Source of the DNA: Chryseobacterium sp. Tr-659
GTDB taxonomy: Bacteria > Bacteroidota > Bacteroidia > Flavobacteriales > Weeksellaceae
Direction: 5' to 3'
DNA length: 64,000 nucleotides
Assembly: GCF_011752975.1 (NCBI RefSeq)
Contig: NZ_VWWP01000002.1
Coordinates: 186,001-250,000 of the forward strand
The notes under the pieces are model-generated. The model saw only the letters and a program-made list of their open reading frames with translations, searched no databases and was not told where the DNA came from. The stretch's first letter is position 1. Each line of letters starts with the position of its first letter. Of the stretch, positions 55,366 to 64,000 are shown piece by piece. The position numbers were made by a program, and so were the translations under genes.

Positions 55366-56702
55366 TTATCCCTGTGAAAATTGCAATACCGCTTCGCTTT
55401 AGTTTATTGATGATCCTTACTACATCTGCTTTTACCATAATCCCGGCACAATCAACCGCTGTTCTTCCGATAAAGAAAATAGATAACGATACGCTTTTAG
55501 TGGCTTATAAGAAATCTATTGATGATGCTTCACATGGGTTGTATCTGGAAGCTTCATTCGGTATGCTCAAAAGATTGAATGTAGAAAGCGCGGATCAGCT
55601 TGATGATCCCGATGTGGTGGATCAATGGGCACAGGTGATGTCTGCAATGACCGGAATACCCACATTCAATAAGGCTAAAAGTTCGGACTTCCATGTACCT
55701 AAAGAACAGATTGCGAACCTGCGCTTATCTAAAGGTATTAATGCCATCGATGAAATAGTAAAGCGTGCACGTCATACCCGTATCGTTATTCTGAATGAGA
55801 ATCACCTGGATCCTCGTGGACGTGCTTTTGGACTTGAAGTGGCCCAGGCTTTACAACCACTTGGCTATACCATTCTTGCTATGGAAGCTTTGAGACCGTA
55901 TGCAGATGATCAGGAAGAACGCCGCAAAATGGATCAGCTGTCGGCAGATGGAGTCGTGAGAGGAGCAGGTGATTTCTATAGTGGTTATTATTTTGATGAT
56001 CCCATTTTCGCTGATTTCGTAAGACAATCGCTAGCAATGGGTTATCGTCCGGTATCTTACGAGACAGCCGGTCGGGGATATACGGCTCAGGAGCGCGAAG
56101 AGAAACAGACAGATAATCTTATTCGTCGTGCTGTGCAGTCTTTTCCGGAAGCCAAAATTCTTATTTATGCCGGCGAGCGCCACGCCGCTGAAGGGCCTAT
56201 TCTCAACGAAGAAAAACCTTATCTGAAAATGGCCGCTATTCTTAAAGCTAAAACTGGCATAGACCCTCTGACAATTGATCAGGCCGGACTATCCGTTATC
56301 CCAATGAACAGACCTGACGTTGACCTATACAAAATTGCCTCATTAAAGGCTCCGAAAACATCAGTCGTTTTATTGAATCAGGGTAAGCCTTTAACTACGG
56401 GCCTTTTATCCGGAGCTGTAGATTTACAGGTCGTTCATCCGCCGGTTACACTTATCAATGGACGCCCAGAATGGTTATTAAAGATGAACAGACATTCCAT
56501 TTCCGTTCCTCAGAACCTCCTGCCGGAATCAGGTATAAGACTCATTCAGGCTTTCGTTGCAGATTCACCGGCAGATGCCCGTCCCATCGATCAGGTATTA
56601 ATCATGTCCGGTAAAAAACCACCCATTTTAATGCTGCCTGATCTCAATGTTCGTTATGCCACCCAGGATTTTCCGAATCAGATAAAAACTTCGGATAAAT
56701 AG
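55362..56702 (+). CDS. EreA/ChaN-like secreted protein of different base composition
   Basis: 446 residues; the start is at 55362, or GTG at 55374. A signal peptide (VKIAIPLRFSLLMILTTSAFTII) precedes RIVILNENHLDPRGRAFGLEVAQALQPLGY and ILIYAGERHAAEGP. The NExH and GExH motifs resemble the erythromycin-esterase/ChaN/TraB superfamily. Codons are visibly richer in G and C than in neighbours, pointing to transfer from another lineage. Its enzymatic activity is unknown. Confidence 0.6.
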   Translation: MIIPVKIAIPLRFSLLMILTTSAFTIIPAQSTAVLPIKKIDNDTLLVAYKKSIDDASHGLYLEASFGMLKRLNVESADQLDDPDVVDQWAQVMSAMTGIPTFNKAKSSDFHVPKEQIANLRLSKGINAIDEIVKRARHTRIVILNENHLDPRGRAFGLEVAQALQPLGYTILAMEALRPYADDQEERRKMDQLSADGVVRGAGDFYSGYYFDDPIFADFVRQSLAMGYRPVSYETAGRGYTAQEREEKQTDNLIRRAVQSFPEAKILIYAGERHAAEGPILNEEKPYLKMAAILKAKTGIDPLTIDQAGLSVIPMNRPDVDLYKIASLKAPKTSVVLLNQGKPLTTGLLSGAVDLQVVHPPVTLINGRPEWLLKMNRHSISVPQNLLPESGIRLIQAFVADSPADARPIDQVLIMSGKKPPILMLPDLNVRYATQDFPNQIKTSDK

Positions 56703-56787
56703 GTGTCAATTTGCATGCAGCTCTTCAGCTTCCAACATTTTTATTAATCATAGCCAACCAGCATTTGTAACTTTCCTTATCATTCAT

Positions 56788-57708
56788 TTAAATAAGGTCT
56801 GCAGGCTTCGCTTTTAACAATAAACTTTTGCATTCGGTGGTTTGGAAAAGCTCCAGTCCTTCCTGCCACCATTTCGTCATCTCCTCTTTATCAAATATAA
56901 ATGAATGGGTGGTAAGTATCCTGTTGATAAAAAAGAAATTGATGTGTACATTGGTAGTTGCCGCTTCCAACTGTGAAATAATAAGATCATCACTGGCAAT
57001 CTGATTCAGCATAAAATCTGTGGTGCGGGCAAAAACATCCAATACATTCTGGAGAGGCGGATTATTGTATGACGTTTTTTCCAGCCGCAATACAATGGTA
57101 TCTATGGATGATGCTCCTTTTTCCAGGGCGTGCTGTAAAGGGATAAGGTTTCCAAAGCCTCCGTCAGCATATTCATTTCCGTTTTTCCGGCATAAGCTCA
57201 TCAAAGGAACCATATTGGATGAAGCCCAGATCCAGTCGCAGAAATCCTCATAACTGTGTTCATTAGAAGATTTATACTCTATTTGCTGCGTTGTAAGGTT
57301 GGCTACTGTGACTACAATTTCTTTTTTCAGCTCTTTTATTTTTTCAAAATCCCGCTTTGTAAAGCTATTGCGGATAAGATTTCTGAGGTTGGTACTGTCT
57401 CCTAATGTCTTTTGTTTTTTTATAAACTGCCTGATAATCCCCAGATGGTTGATCCCTACTTTTACTTCACCATTCTTTTTCGTTATTTTAAACGGACAAA
57501 CCGTAAAAATATCGGACTGCTCGATGGTGGTATACAACTTTTTAATTCTTTGGATATCTCCAAGAGCCAGAAAAGGAATCAGAAGACTTCCGGTTGAAGT
57601 CCCTACAAAGAGTTCATAGTCGTTTTTATTATGTTCTATAAGATGTTCAGCTACACCGCCTGCAAAAGCACCTTTGCTTCCTCCTCCTGAAATGACCAAT
57701 GCTTTCAT
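56788..57708 (-). CDS. Patatin-like phospholipase, short form
   Basis: 306 residues. The oxyanion loop is GGGSKGAF, the nucleophile elbow is GTSTG (Ser38) and the aspartate is in YADGGFGN (Asp182), a complete patatin catalytic set. No signal peptide is present. It is closer to ordinary bacterial patatins than the 759-residue protein at 3513. It is convergent with the EreA-like gene. Confidence 0.87.
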   Translation of the reverse strand: MKALVISGGGSKGAFAGGVAEHLIEHNKNDYELFVGTSTGSLLIPFLALGDIQRIKKLYTTIEQSDIFTVCPFKITKKNGEVKVGINHLGIIRQFIKKQKTLGDSTNLRNLIRNSFTKRDFEKIKELKKEIVVTVANLTTQQIEYKSSNEHSYEDFCDWIWASSNMVPLMSLCRKNGNEYADGGFGNLIPLQHALEKGASSIDTIVLRLEKTSYNNPPLQNVLDVFARTTDFMLNQIASDDLIISQLEAATTNVHINFFFINRILTTHSFIFDKEEMTKWWQEGLELFQTTECKSLLLKAKPADLI

Positions 57709-58222
57709 AATTCATTTAAAATTAACGTAGTACTAATGTAATAATAAATCAAATACATTGAAAGTAATAGGAATCACTTGCCGTCTGAAGTCTTCTGGCT
57801 TTCTTGTTCTCCGAAGTCCCCGCTCTCCGAAGTCTTTGAGCTCTGGAACAATGTTAAAGAAAATCATCTTATTTTCATTAGTTCAACGTCGGGATATTTC
57901 GCGCAACAGAGGAAAATACTATGAGAAACATTTTTAAAAATTGAAACTCAATAAAAAATAAAGCATAACACATTCTAAGATTTTATGCTCCCATGTAATA
58001 AAATTCTTTTTTCAGTTGTTTTAATAGTAACTCAGACCAATAAAACAACCATGGAATCAATTCTTTAAATACGAATAAAAATGACACTGCTTACTCTCTT
58101 TTTTCTATCATTTACACTATTTACAAAAGACAAAATATTTCACACAATGATAGTACATTAACAATAGCAGTGTAGGCAGTTTTGCCCAAAATGAAGAATT
58201 CAATAACTATTACCATAAGTAA
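57709..58222. other. Spacer with REP-like repeats, no clear gene
   Basis: About 510 bases. TCTCCGAAGTC occurs at 57808-57818 and 57824-57834, with a degenerate GTCTGAAGTCTTC upstream and GAGCTCTGGAACA downstream. A 26-codon open frame at 58081-58161 is too weak to call. Confidence 0.5.
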
Positions 58223-59680
58223 ATGACAATAAACATTAAAAATTGTAAATCAGCCCTTATCCTCTTATTTTTCTGTACTCAGGTATCTTCAGTATATGGG
58301 CAATCATCAAAAGAATATTCAAAAGAAGTCCAAACAAGGATTAAAAACGTGGAGAATAATCTTTCCAGCTGGGTACAAATAGAAAATAATCCTACAAAAT
58401 GGACATTGGAAGAAAGAATGAAATTCTATCATGCAAATGGAGTAAGTATTGCTGTAATCAGAAACTATAAAATTGAGTGGGCAAAAGGTTACGGATGGGC
58501 TGACAGTTTGCAACAAAAGCCCGTAACAACAAACACTTTATTTCAGGCGGGTTCAAATAGCAAATCCATCAATGCTATAGGTATATTAAAATTGGTTCAG
58601 GAAGGAAAATTAAACCTCAACGCCGATATCAACGACTACTTAAAAAGATGGAAATTTCCCTACGACTCTTTATCAAAGGGAAAAAAAATAAGTATTGCCA
58701 ATTTATTGAGCCACACTGGCGGTATTACTGTACATGGATTTGACGGATATGAATACGGAACTAAAATACCAACCCTTGTCCAAATATTAAATGGTCAAAA
58801 ACCAGCTAATTCAGAAGCCATCGGTTCCATGTATGAACCCTCTCTAAAATATGAATATTCCGGTGGTGGTACCACTATTTCGCAATTAATTATTGAAGAT
58901 GTAACAGGAAAACCCTACGATGAATATATGTGGAATAATGTACTAAAACCAATGGGAATGACTCATAGTTCTTATACTCAGCCTCCAATATCATCTAACC
59001 TCAATGTATTAGCTACAGGGTATTACAATGATGGAAAAGCGGTAAAAGGCAAATACCATATTTATCCGGAACAGGCCGCAGCCGGACTTTGGACAAACCC
59101 AACAGATTTAGCAAAATATGTCATTGAAACTCAACTGTCTTTAAAAGGGAAATCTGAAAAAGTACTTTCAAAAAAAATGACTGAACTTAGGCTCACTCCC
59201 TTCATTGATAAAAAATCGGCACTAGGAGTATTTATCATTGATAAAAATGGAGTTAAAAATTTTGAGCATGGTGGTGTAGATGAAGGATTTGTAAGCCAAT
59301 ATATAGGCACTCTGGAAGGAGGCAATGGCGTTGTGGTTATGACAAACACTTACAATACAGCTTTATTTGATGAAATTATCAGAAGTGTTGCCCAGGAATA
59401 TAGTTGGAATAATGCTTATACACCTGAAATTAAAAAAGAGATTTACCTTAAAGATACTGATTTACAAACTTATTTAGGAAGATATGGCAGTGGACATTAT
59501 ATCTGGTCCATTATTAAAAAAGATAATGGCATTTATTTAAGCATAACTGATAATGAATATTGGGGTACTTGTATGTGGAAAATGCATTTCACCAGTGACG
59601 ATAATTTTTTTGTTACCGAAAAAAATAATGAACTCTCTTTTATAAAAGATCTATCAGGAAAAATTACAGCACTTAAATAG
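58223..59680 (+). CDS. Secreted serine hydrolase, beta-lactamase/PBP fold
   Basis: 485 residues. A signal peptide (SALILLFFCTQVSSVYG) is followed by VSIAVIRNYKIEWAKGYGWAD, the nucleophile motif SNSK (in QAGSNSKSINAIG), the tyrosine motif YSGGG and HGGVDEG near the end. The C-terminal 90 residues form an extra beta-rich domain (DLQTYLGRYGSGHYIW). It is the second enzyme of this fold in the region. The substrate is unknown. Confidence 0.85.
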   Translation: MTINIKNCKSALILLFFCTQVSSVYGQSSKEYSKEVQTRIKNVENNLSSWVQIENNPTKWTLEERMKFYHANGVSIAVIRNYKIEWAKGYGWADSLQQKPVTTNTLFQAGSNSKSINAIGILKLVQEGKLNLNADINDYLKRWKFPYDSLSKGKKISIANLLSHTGGITVHGFDGYEYGTKIPTLVQILNGQKPANSEAIGSMYEPSLKYEYSGGGTTISQLIIEDVTGKPYDEYMWNNVLKPMGMTHSSYTQPPISSNLNVLATGYYNDGKAVKGKYHIYPEQAAAGLWTNPTDLAKYVIETQLSLKGKSEKVLSKKMTELRLTPFIDKKSALGVFIIDKNGVKNFEHGGVDEGFVSQYIGTLEGGNGVVVMTNTYNTALFDEIIRSVAQEYSWNNAYTPEIKKEIYLKDTDLQTYLGRYGSGHYIWSIIKKDNGIYLSITDNEYWGTCMWKMHFTSDDNFFVTEKNNELSFIKDLSGKITALK

Positions 59681-59861
59681 AATGACGATATATTAAAAAA
59701 AGTACAAGAATAAAAACAGTTTAGCTGCTATATCAAAGTCAGAGTGAAAGTTATTTTAATAATGAACAAATTGAATTATCAAAAGAAAATTGCGAAAAAT
59801 CTCTGGAATTTTGTTAAGATTACTTTGCTGCGCTCGCAATGACAAATTCAATATAAAAATA

Positions 59862-60221
<360 letters not shown>

Positions 60222-60333
60222 TTATTTTTTATGGATGACAAATTTAAAAAATCCTGTCCTGATAGCGCCGAAATATTTTCTGCGATTAATGTTTCTGGAC
60301 TTTTCCATACTTTTGCTGCAAATTAATTTTAAC

Positions 60334-60588
60334 ATGATTCCTTTTCTGCTGATCATTAATCTGATCACATTTTGTGTTTTTGGCTTTGATAAATGGCAAG
60401 CTAAAAAAAATCAATGGAGAATTTCCGAAAATACCCTTCTGGGAATATCTCTTTTAGGCGGAATCATAGGTGCTGCTTCCGGAATGATGCTGTTCAATCA
60501 TAAAGTTTCCAAAAAATCATTTCTCGTCAAATTTATTCTCGTGGTTCTGATTGATCTCGTTCTGCTGTATCGCCTGATGAGACATTGA
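60334..60588 (+). CDS. DUF1294 membrane protein
   Basis: 84 residues from the ATG at 60334; an in-frame start at 60235 would exceed family size. It shows LITFCVFGFDKWQAKKNQWRISENTLLGISLLGGIIGAASGMMLFNHKVSKKSFL, the DUF1294 pattern with two or three membrane helices. The family has no known activity. Confidence 0.85.
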   Translation: MIPFLLIINLITFCVFGFDKWQAKKNQWRISENTLLGISLLGGIIGAASGMMLFNHKVSKKSFLVKFILVVLIDLVLLYRLMRH

Positions 60589-60713
60589 TCAAAAATAAAT
60601 AATTGTTTCTGAGGCGGTTAATATTGGTTTTTAAAAGTTAAATATTTTATAAAAAATAAGTTTGTGTGATAAAATTTTATATTTTTATCAGGAGACATTA
60701 AAAACTAAATAAC

Positions 60714-60917
60714 ATGAAAAAACTCAGAAAAATTTCCAGAACTGAAATGAAATCAGTTCAGGGAGGAATTATTAAAGGAATGGTAAGATGCAAAGATGCA
60801 GATACCTGTGTAGTAAGATGGGGGTGGGGAACAGGATTCTCCAGTAACTGTGGCGAATTTGACATCATATGTGGAGAACCGCCTGCAGTAGATCCATGTG
60901 AAATACAGATATGTTAA
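60714..60917 (+). CDS. Bacteriocin-like peptide with double-glycine leader
   Basis: 67 residues. The leader MKKLRKISRTEMKSVQGG ends in Gly-Gly, the cleavage site for PCAT-type ABC exporters. The mature part of 49 residues has six cysteines (RC, TC, NC, IC, PC, IC) and Trp-Gly repeats, suggesting three disulfides. Similar leaders are frequent in Chryseobacterium. No exporter or immunity gene lies next to it in the window. Function as an antimicrobial or signal is inference. Confidence 0.75.
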   Translation: MKKLRKISRTEMKSVQGGIIKGMVRCKDADTCVVRWGWGTGFSSNCGEFDIICGEPPAVDPCEIQIC

Positions 60918-60925
60918 TATAGGAT

Positions 60926-60954
60926 AAAGAGTGTTTTCTGAACACTCTTTTTTT
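60926..60954 (+). terminator. Terminator of the bacteriocin-like gene
   Basis: AAAGAGTGTT / AACACTCTTT stem, 5-base loop, T-run. Confidence 0.85.
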
Positions 60955-61029
60955 ATGGTCCTGTAAATAAGTATTTTAAACAAAATATTAATTATTTAGA
61001 CAACAAAATGGTTTTTCATTAAAAATCAC

Positions 61030-61037
61030 TATTTTTG
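61030..61037 (+). promoter_or_regulatory. -7 box of typA
   Basis: TATTTTTG fits TAnnTTTG, 18 bases before the ATG. Confidence 0.55.
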
Positions 61038-61055
61038 CACCCGTAAAAATCTTTT

Positions 61056-62861
61056 ATGCAAAACATTAGAAATATTGCGATTATCGCACACGTTGACCAC
61101 GGAAAAACAACTTTGGTTGACAAGATCATACACGCTACCAACATTTTCAGAGAAAATCAGGAGAGTGGAGAATTAATTATGGATAACAATGATCTTGAAA
61201 GAGAAAGAGGGATCACCATCTTATCCAAGAATATTTCTGTTACCTATAAAGACACTAAAATTAACGTAATTGATACACCAGGTCACGCCGATTTTGGAGG
61301 GGAAGTAGAAAGAGTATTGAAAATGGCTGACGGAGTTATTTTGTTGGTGGATGCTTTTGAAGGTCCAATGCCGCAAACAAGATTTGTACTTCAGAAAGCC
61401 CTGGAATTAGGATTAAGACCATTAGTGGTTATCAATAAAGTAGACAAACCAAACTGCCGTCCGGACGAAGTTCACGACAAAGTATTTGATTTGTTCTTCA
61501 ACCTTGATGCTACAGAAGAGCAATTGGATTTCCCTACATTCTACGGATCTTCAAAACAAGGTTGGTTCAACACTTCATTAGAGCAGACTGAAGATATTTT
61601 ACCACTATTAGATGGTATTTTGCAATATGTTCCTGAACCGAAAGTAACGGAAGGAAGTCTTCAGATGCAGATTACTTCTCTTGATTTCTCTTCTTTCTTA
61701 GGAAGAATTGCCATTGGGAAAGTAACAAGAGGTGAGATCAAAGAATCTCAATGGATTGGTCTTGCTCAGGCAGAAGGTAAAATTGTAAAAGGAAAAGTAA
61801 AAGAACTTTACGTTTTCGAAGGATTAGGAAAGAAAAAAGTAACGGAAGTACAGGCAGGAGATATCTGTGCGGTAGTAGGTTTCGATGCATTCCAGATTGG
61901 AGACTCTTTCGTAGACCTTGAAAATCCTGAACCATTGGAAAGAACAGCGATCGATGAGCCTACGCTTAACATGACGTTCTCTATCAACAATTCACCTTTC
62001 TTCGGTAAAGATGGTAAATATGTTACTTCTAACCACCTTAAAGAAAGATTAACTAAAGAATTAGAGAAAAACTTAGCATTAAGAGTTCAGCAGACTGATG
62101 ATGCAAACACTTTCCTGGTATTCGGTAGAGGTATTCTTCACTTGTCAGTTTTGATTGAAACAATGAGAAGAGAAGGGTACGAAATGACTATCGGTCAGCC
62201 ACAGGTTATCTTCAAAGAAATTGATGGTGAGAAATGTGAGCCTTATGAGTCTTTGGTAGTTGACGTTCCTGAAGAATTTGCTTCAAGAGTAATCGACCTT
62301 GCCACTCAGAGAAAAGGTGACCTTCACATTATGGAAACTAAAGGTGAAATGCAGCACATGGAGTTTGAAATTCCTTCAAGAGGTCTAATCGGACTACGTT
62401 CTCAGATGCTAACTGCAACTGCAGGTGAAGCTATTATGGCACACCGTTTCACAGAATACAAGCCTTTCAAAGGTGCTATCCCTGGAAGAAACAATGGAGT
62501 ATTGATCAGCAAAACTACAGGTCCTGCTACAGAATATTCTATCGCTAAATTACAGGATAGAGGTAAATTCTTCGTTGATCCGGGTGAGGAAATCTATACT
62601 GGAATGATCATCGGTGAACAAAACAAACCTGGAGATTTGGTAGTAAACATCGTAGAAGCAAAACAGTTGAACAACATGAGAGCTTCCGGAAAAGATAAAG
62701 ATACTGGTGTTGCTCCGAAAATCTTATTCTCTCTGGAAGAATGTATGGAATATATTCAAGGAGATGAAGCCATTGAGGTAACTCCAAACTTTATCAGAAT
62801 GAGAAAGAAAATCCTTTCTGAAGAAGAAAGAAAAAGAGTGGAAAGATCTGCGAAAGCATAA
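61056..62861 (+). CDS. typA: Translational GTPase TypA/BipA
   Basis: 601 residues, full length. G1 is AHVDHGKTT (residues 11-19), the switch region is [13 protein letters not shown]3 is [16 protein letters not shown], and G4 is NKVDKP. The EF-G-like domains II, III and V follow, with the TypA-specific C-terminus ([35 protein letters not shown]). It binds ribosomes and supports growth under stress and in the cold. It has its own promoter and terminator. Confidence 0.97.
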   Translation: MQNIRNIAIIAHVDHGKTTLVDKIIHATNIFRENQESGELIMDNNDLERERGITILSKNISVTYKDTKINVIDTPGHADFGGEVERVLKMADGVILLVDAFEGPMPQTRFVLQKALELGLRPLVVINKVDKPNCRPDEVHDKVFDLFFNLDATEEQLDFPTFYGSSKQGWFNTSLEQTEDILPLLDGILQYVPEPKVTEGSLQMQITSLDFSSFLGRIAIGKVTRGEIKESQWIGLAQAEGKIVKGKVKELYVFEGLGKKKVTEVQAGDICAVVGFDAFQIGDSFVDLENPEPLERTAIDEPTLNMTFSINNSPFFGKDGKYVTSNHLKERLTKELEKNLALRVQQTDDANTFLVFGRGILHLSVLIETMRREGYEMTIGQPQVIFKEIDGEKCEPYESLVVDVPEEFASRVIDLATQRKGDLHIMETKGEMQHMEFEIPSRGLIGLRSQMLTATAGEAIMAHRFTEYKPFKGAIPGRNNGVLISKTTGPATEYSIAKLQDRGKFFVDPGEEIYTGMIIGEQNKPGDLVVNIVEAKQLNNMRASGKDKDTGVAPKILFSLEECMEYIQGDEAIEVTPNFIRMRKKILSEEERKRVERSAKA

Positions 62862-62883
62862 TCCAACTTATATACATAAAATC

Positions 62884-62911
62884 AAAGCCTCGATTTTCGA
62901 GGCTTTTTTTC
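62884..62911 (+). terminator. Terminator of typA
   Basis: AAAGCCTCGA / TCGAGGCTTT stem, short loop, T-run. Confidence 0.88.
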
Positions 62912-62978
62912 TGTTGTTACTCATTAAAATGCTTATTTTGGCATAATAATCTCTACAAAAAATAAAAATAATTTAAAA

Positions 62979-62986
62979 TAGTTTTG
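62979..62986 (+). promoter_or_regulatory. -7 box of the GHL10 gene
   Basis: TAGTTTTG fits TAnnTTTG, 6 bases before the first possible ATG, so the transcript may be nearly leaderless. Confidence 0.35.
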
Positions 62987-62992
62987 CAGACT

Positions 62993-64000
62993 ATGAGAAT
63001 GAATAGATTAAAGCTTATCGTTTTACTAAGTGTTTTTGCATCTTATACTACTTCGTGTTCAGTTCAGAATAATGTAGTGAAAACACCACCTTCCCCTAAA
63101 AATGCACCTAAACCTAATACAGGAAATATACCCAAACCAAAAGAAAATACATCCACTGCCCAACCGGTAACAGGAATTGCTGCAGATGATACTTTCAGAA
63201 CCAATCTTCCGGAGATCAAGAGAGAATTCCGTGGAGCATGGATTGCCAGTGTTGCCAATATCAACTGGCCGTCAAGAAATGATCTTACGGTAGAACAGCA
63301 GAAGGCAGAAGCAATCAGTATGCTTGATATGTTGAAAAATAATAATTTCAATGCAGCTATTTTTCAGATCAGACCTTCGGCAGATGCTTTATATACAAGT
63401 AATATTGAACCGTGGTCTTATTTTCTGACAGGTGAAACAGGAACCGCACCTTATCCCAATTATGATCCGCTTCAGTTTTGGATTGAAGAAGCTCACAAAA
63501 GAGGGTTGGAGCTGCATGTATGGTTAAACCCTTATCGTGCCCATCATTCCAATGGAGGAGCTGTAAATAAGCTTTCCATGGCTAGTAAGCTTTCAGATAT
63601 TGTCGTAAGACTAAAGAATGGAATGTATTGGTTTGATCCTGCTGATCCGAGAACGCAGGGACACGTTTCCAATGTCGTAAAAGATATTGTAAAAAGATAT
63701 GACATAGATGCCGTTCATTTTGATGATTATTTCTATCCGTATGCTGCTTATAACAAAGGGGCAGATTTTCCGGATAATGCAACCTGGAATGCTTATGTAA
63801 GCAGTGGTGGAACGCTGTCAAGAGCAGATTGGAGAAGAGATAACGTAAATAAATTTGTAGAACGTATCTATAAAGAGATCCATGCAGAAAAGAACTATGT
63901 GAAATTCGGGATCAGCCCGTTTGGGATCTGGAAACCCGGATATCCGGCAGGAGTAGTAGGTTCTTCACAATTTGACGAACTCTACGCAGATGCTAAATTA
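62993..64000 (+). CDS. GHL10-type glycoside hydrolase lipoprotein, 3'-truncated by the window edge
   Basis: Open from the ATG at 62993 (or 62999) through the last base, 336 codons, no stop reached. The N-terminus LKLIVLLSVFASYTTSC is a lipoprotein signal, then a Pro/Lys/Asn linker. The domain reads KREFRGAWIASVANINWPS, FQIRPSADALYTSNIEPWS, GLELHVWLNPYRA, MYWFDPADPRTQGHVSNVV and IDAVHFDDYFYPY, the family-10-like hydrolase signature (DUF187/GHL10). Relatives act on peptidoglycan-like or other glycans in the envelope. Confidence 0.88.
   Translation, partial: MRMNRLKLIVLLSVFASYTTSCSVQNNVVKTPPSPKNAPKPNTGNIPKPKENTSTAQPVTGIAADDTFRTNLPEIKREFRGAWIASVANINWPSRNDLTVEQQKAEAISMLDMLKNNNFNAAIFQIRPSADALYTSNIEPWSYFLTGETGTAPYPNYDPLQFWIEEAHKRGLELHVWLNPYRAHHSNGGAVNKLSMASKLSDIVVRLKNGMYWFDPADPRTQGHVSNVVKDIVKRYDIDAVHFDDYFYPYAAYNKGADFPDNATWNAYVSSGGTLSRADWRRDNVNKFVERIYKEIHAEKNYVKFGISPFGIWKPGYPAGVVGSSQFDELYADAKL

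Noticed and set aside
58081..58161. 26-codon hydrophobic open frame
   Set aside because: Short, no ribosome site or conserved pattern, in a degraded spacer.

Overview
The window looks like a chromosomal stretch of a flavobacterium, most likely Chryseobacterium or a close Weeksellaceae relative. The evidence is AT-rich DNA, several Bacteroidetes-type -7 boxes (TAnnTTTG) in front of genes, a small histone H1-like protein, a Chryseobacterium-style double-glycine bacteriocin-like peptide, and typical families (DUF2911, DUF5694, YceI lipoprotein, PIG-L deacetylase next to a sodium:solute symporter). Genus assignment is inference; no rRNA or tRNA gene was found.

Layout. 1-5.8 kb: a candidate immune module: a 5'-truncated SIR2-like/TIR protein overlaps by ATGA with a membrane-anchored STAND NTPase carrying leucine-rich repeats, facing a large patatin-like phospholipase tail to tail. 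6-13.8 kb: secreted lactonase and M20 hydrolase, a TetR-DHA2 efflux-ogt-alkA operon, a divergent azoreductase/HxlR pair and a Crp/Fnr regulator. 13.8-31 kb: marR-usp operon behind a perfect 24-bp palindrome, a sphingomyelinase-like lipoprotein, AraC-MFS, a MocR-type regulator, an M61-like peptidase, a 58-residue histone H1-like protein, an M28 peptidase, RDD, a beta-helix protein, HAD and tex. 31-34 kb: a structured intergenic region, a small overlapping ORF with a lipoprotein, a gene remnant, a secreted protein and a very AT-rich stretch. 34-45 kb: yceI, DUF2911, and a PIG-L / 34-residue membrane peptide / SSS symporter operon with overlapping start and stop codons, then a ceramidase-like membrane protein, DUF5694, LysR and GNAT genes.

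Two arrays of one 234-bp repeat lie 10 kb apart in opposite orientation: about 1.9 copies at 35.06-35.50 kb and about 4.8 copies at 45.25-46.38 kb. The unit contains nested inverted repeats, one with a paired (compensatory) base change. From the second array to about 58 kb is an accessory region: an XRE regulator behind a 20-bp-arm inverted repeat, a PD-(D/E)XK restriction endonuclease, a convergent sce7725/sce7726-type pair, a frameshifted UPF0489 gene, a membrane XRE regulator, serine hydrolases with NTF2-like partners, a truncated DUF1028 gene joined to a gene of different composition, and a second patatin. The window ends with housekeeping genes: DUF1294, the bacteriocin-like peptide, typA/bipA and a 3'-truncated GH10-like (GHL10) lipoprotein.

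The strongest candidates for undescribed biology are the SIR2-TIR/STAND-LRR/patatin cluster, the 234-bp structured repeat, the 34-residue symporter-linked peptide and the sce7725/sce7726 neighbourhood. All functional calls come from reading motifs by eye; no database search was run.
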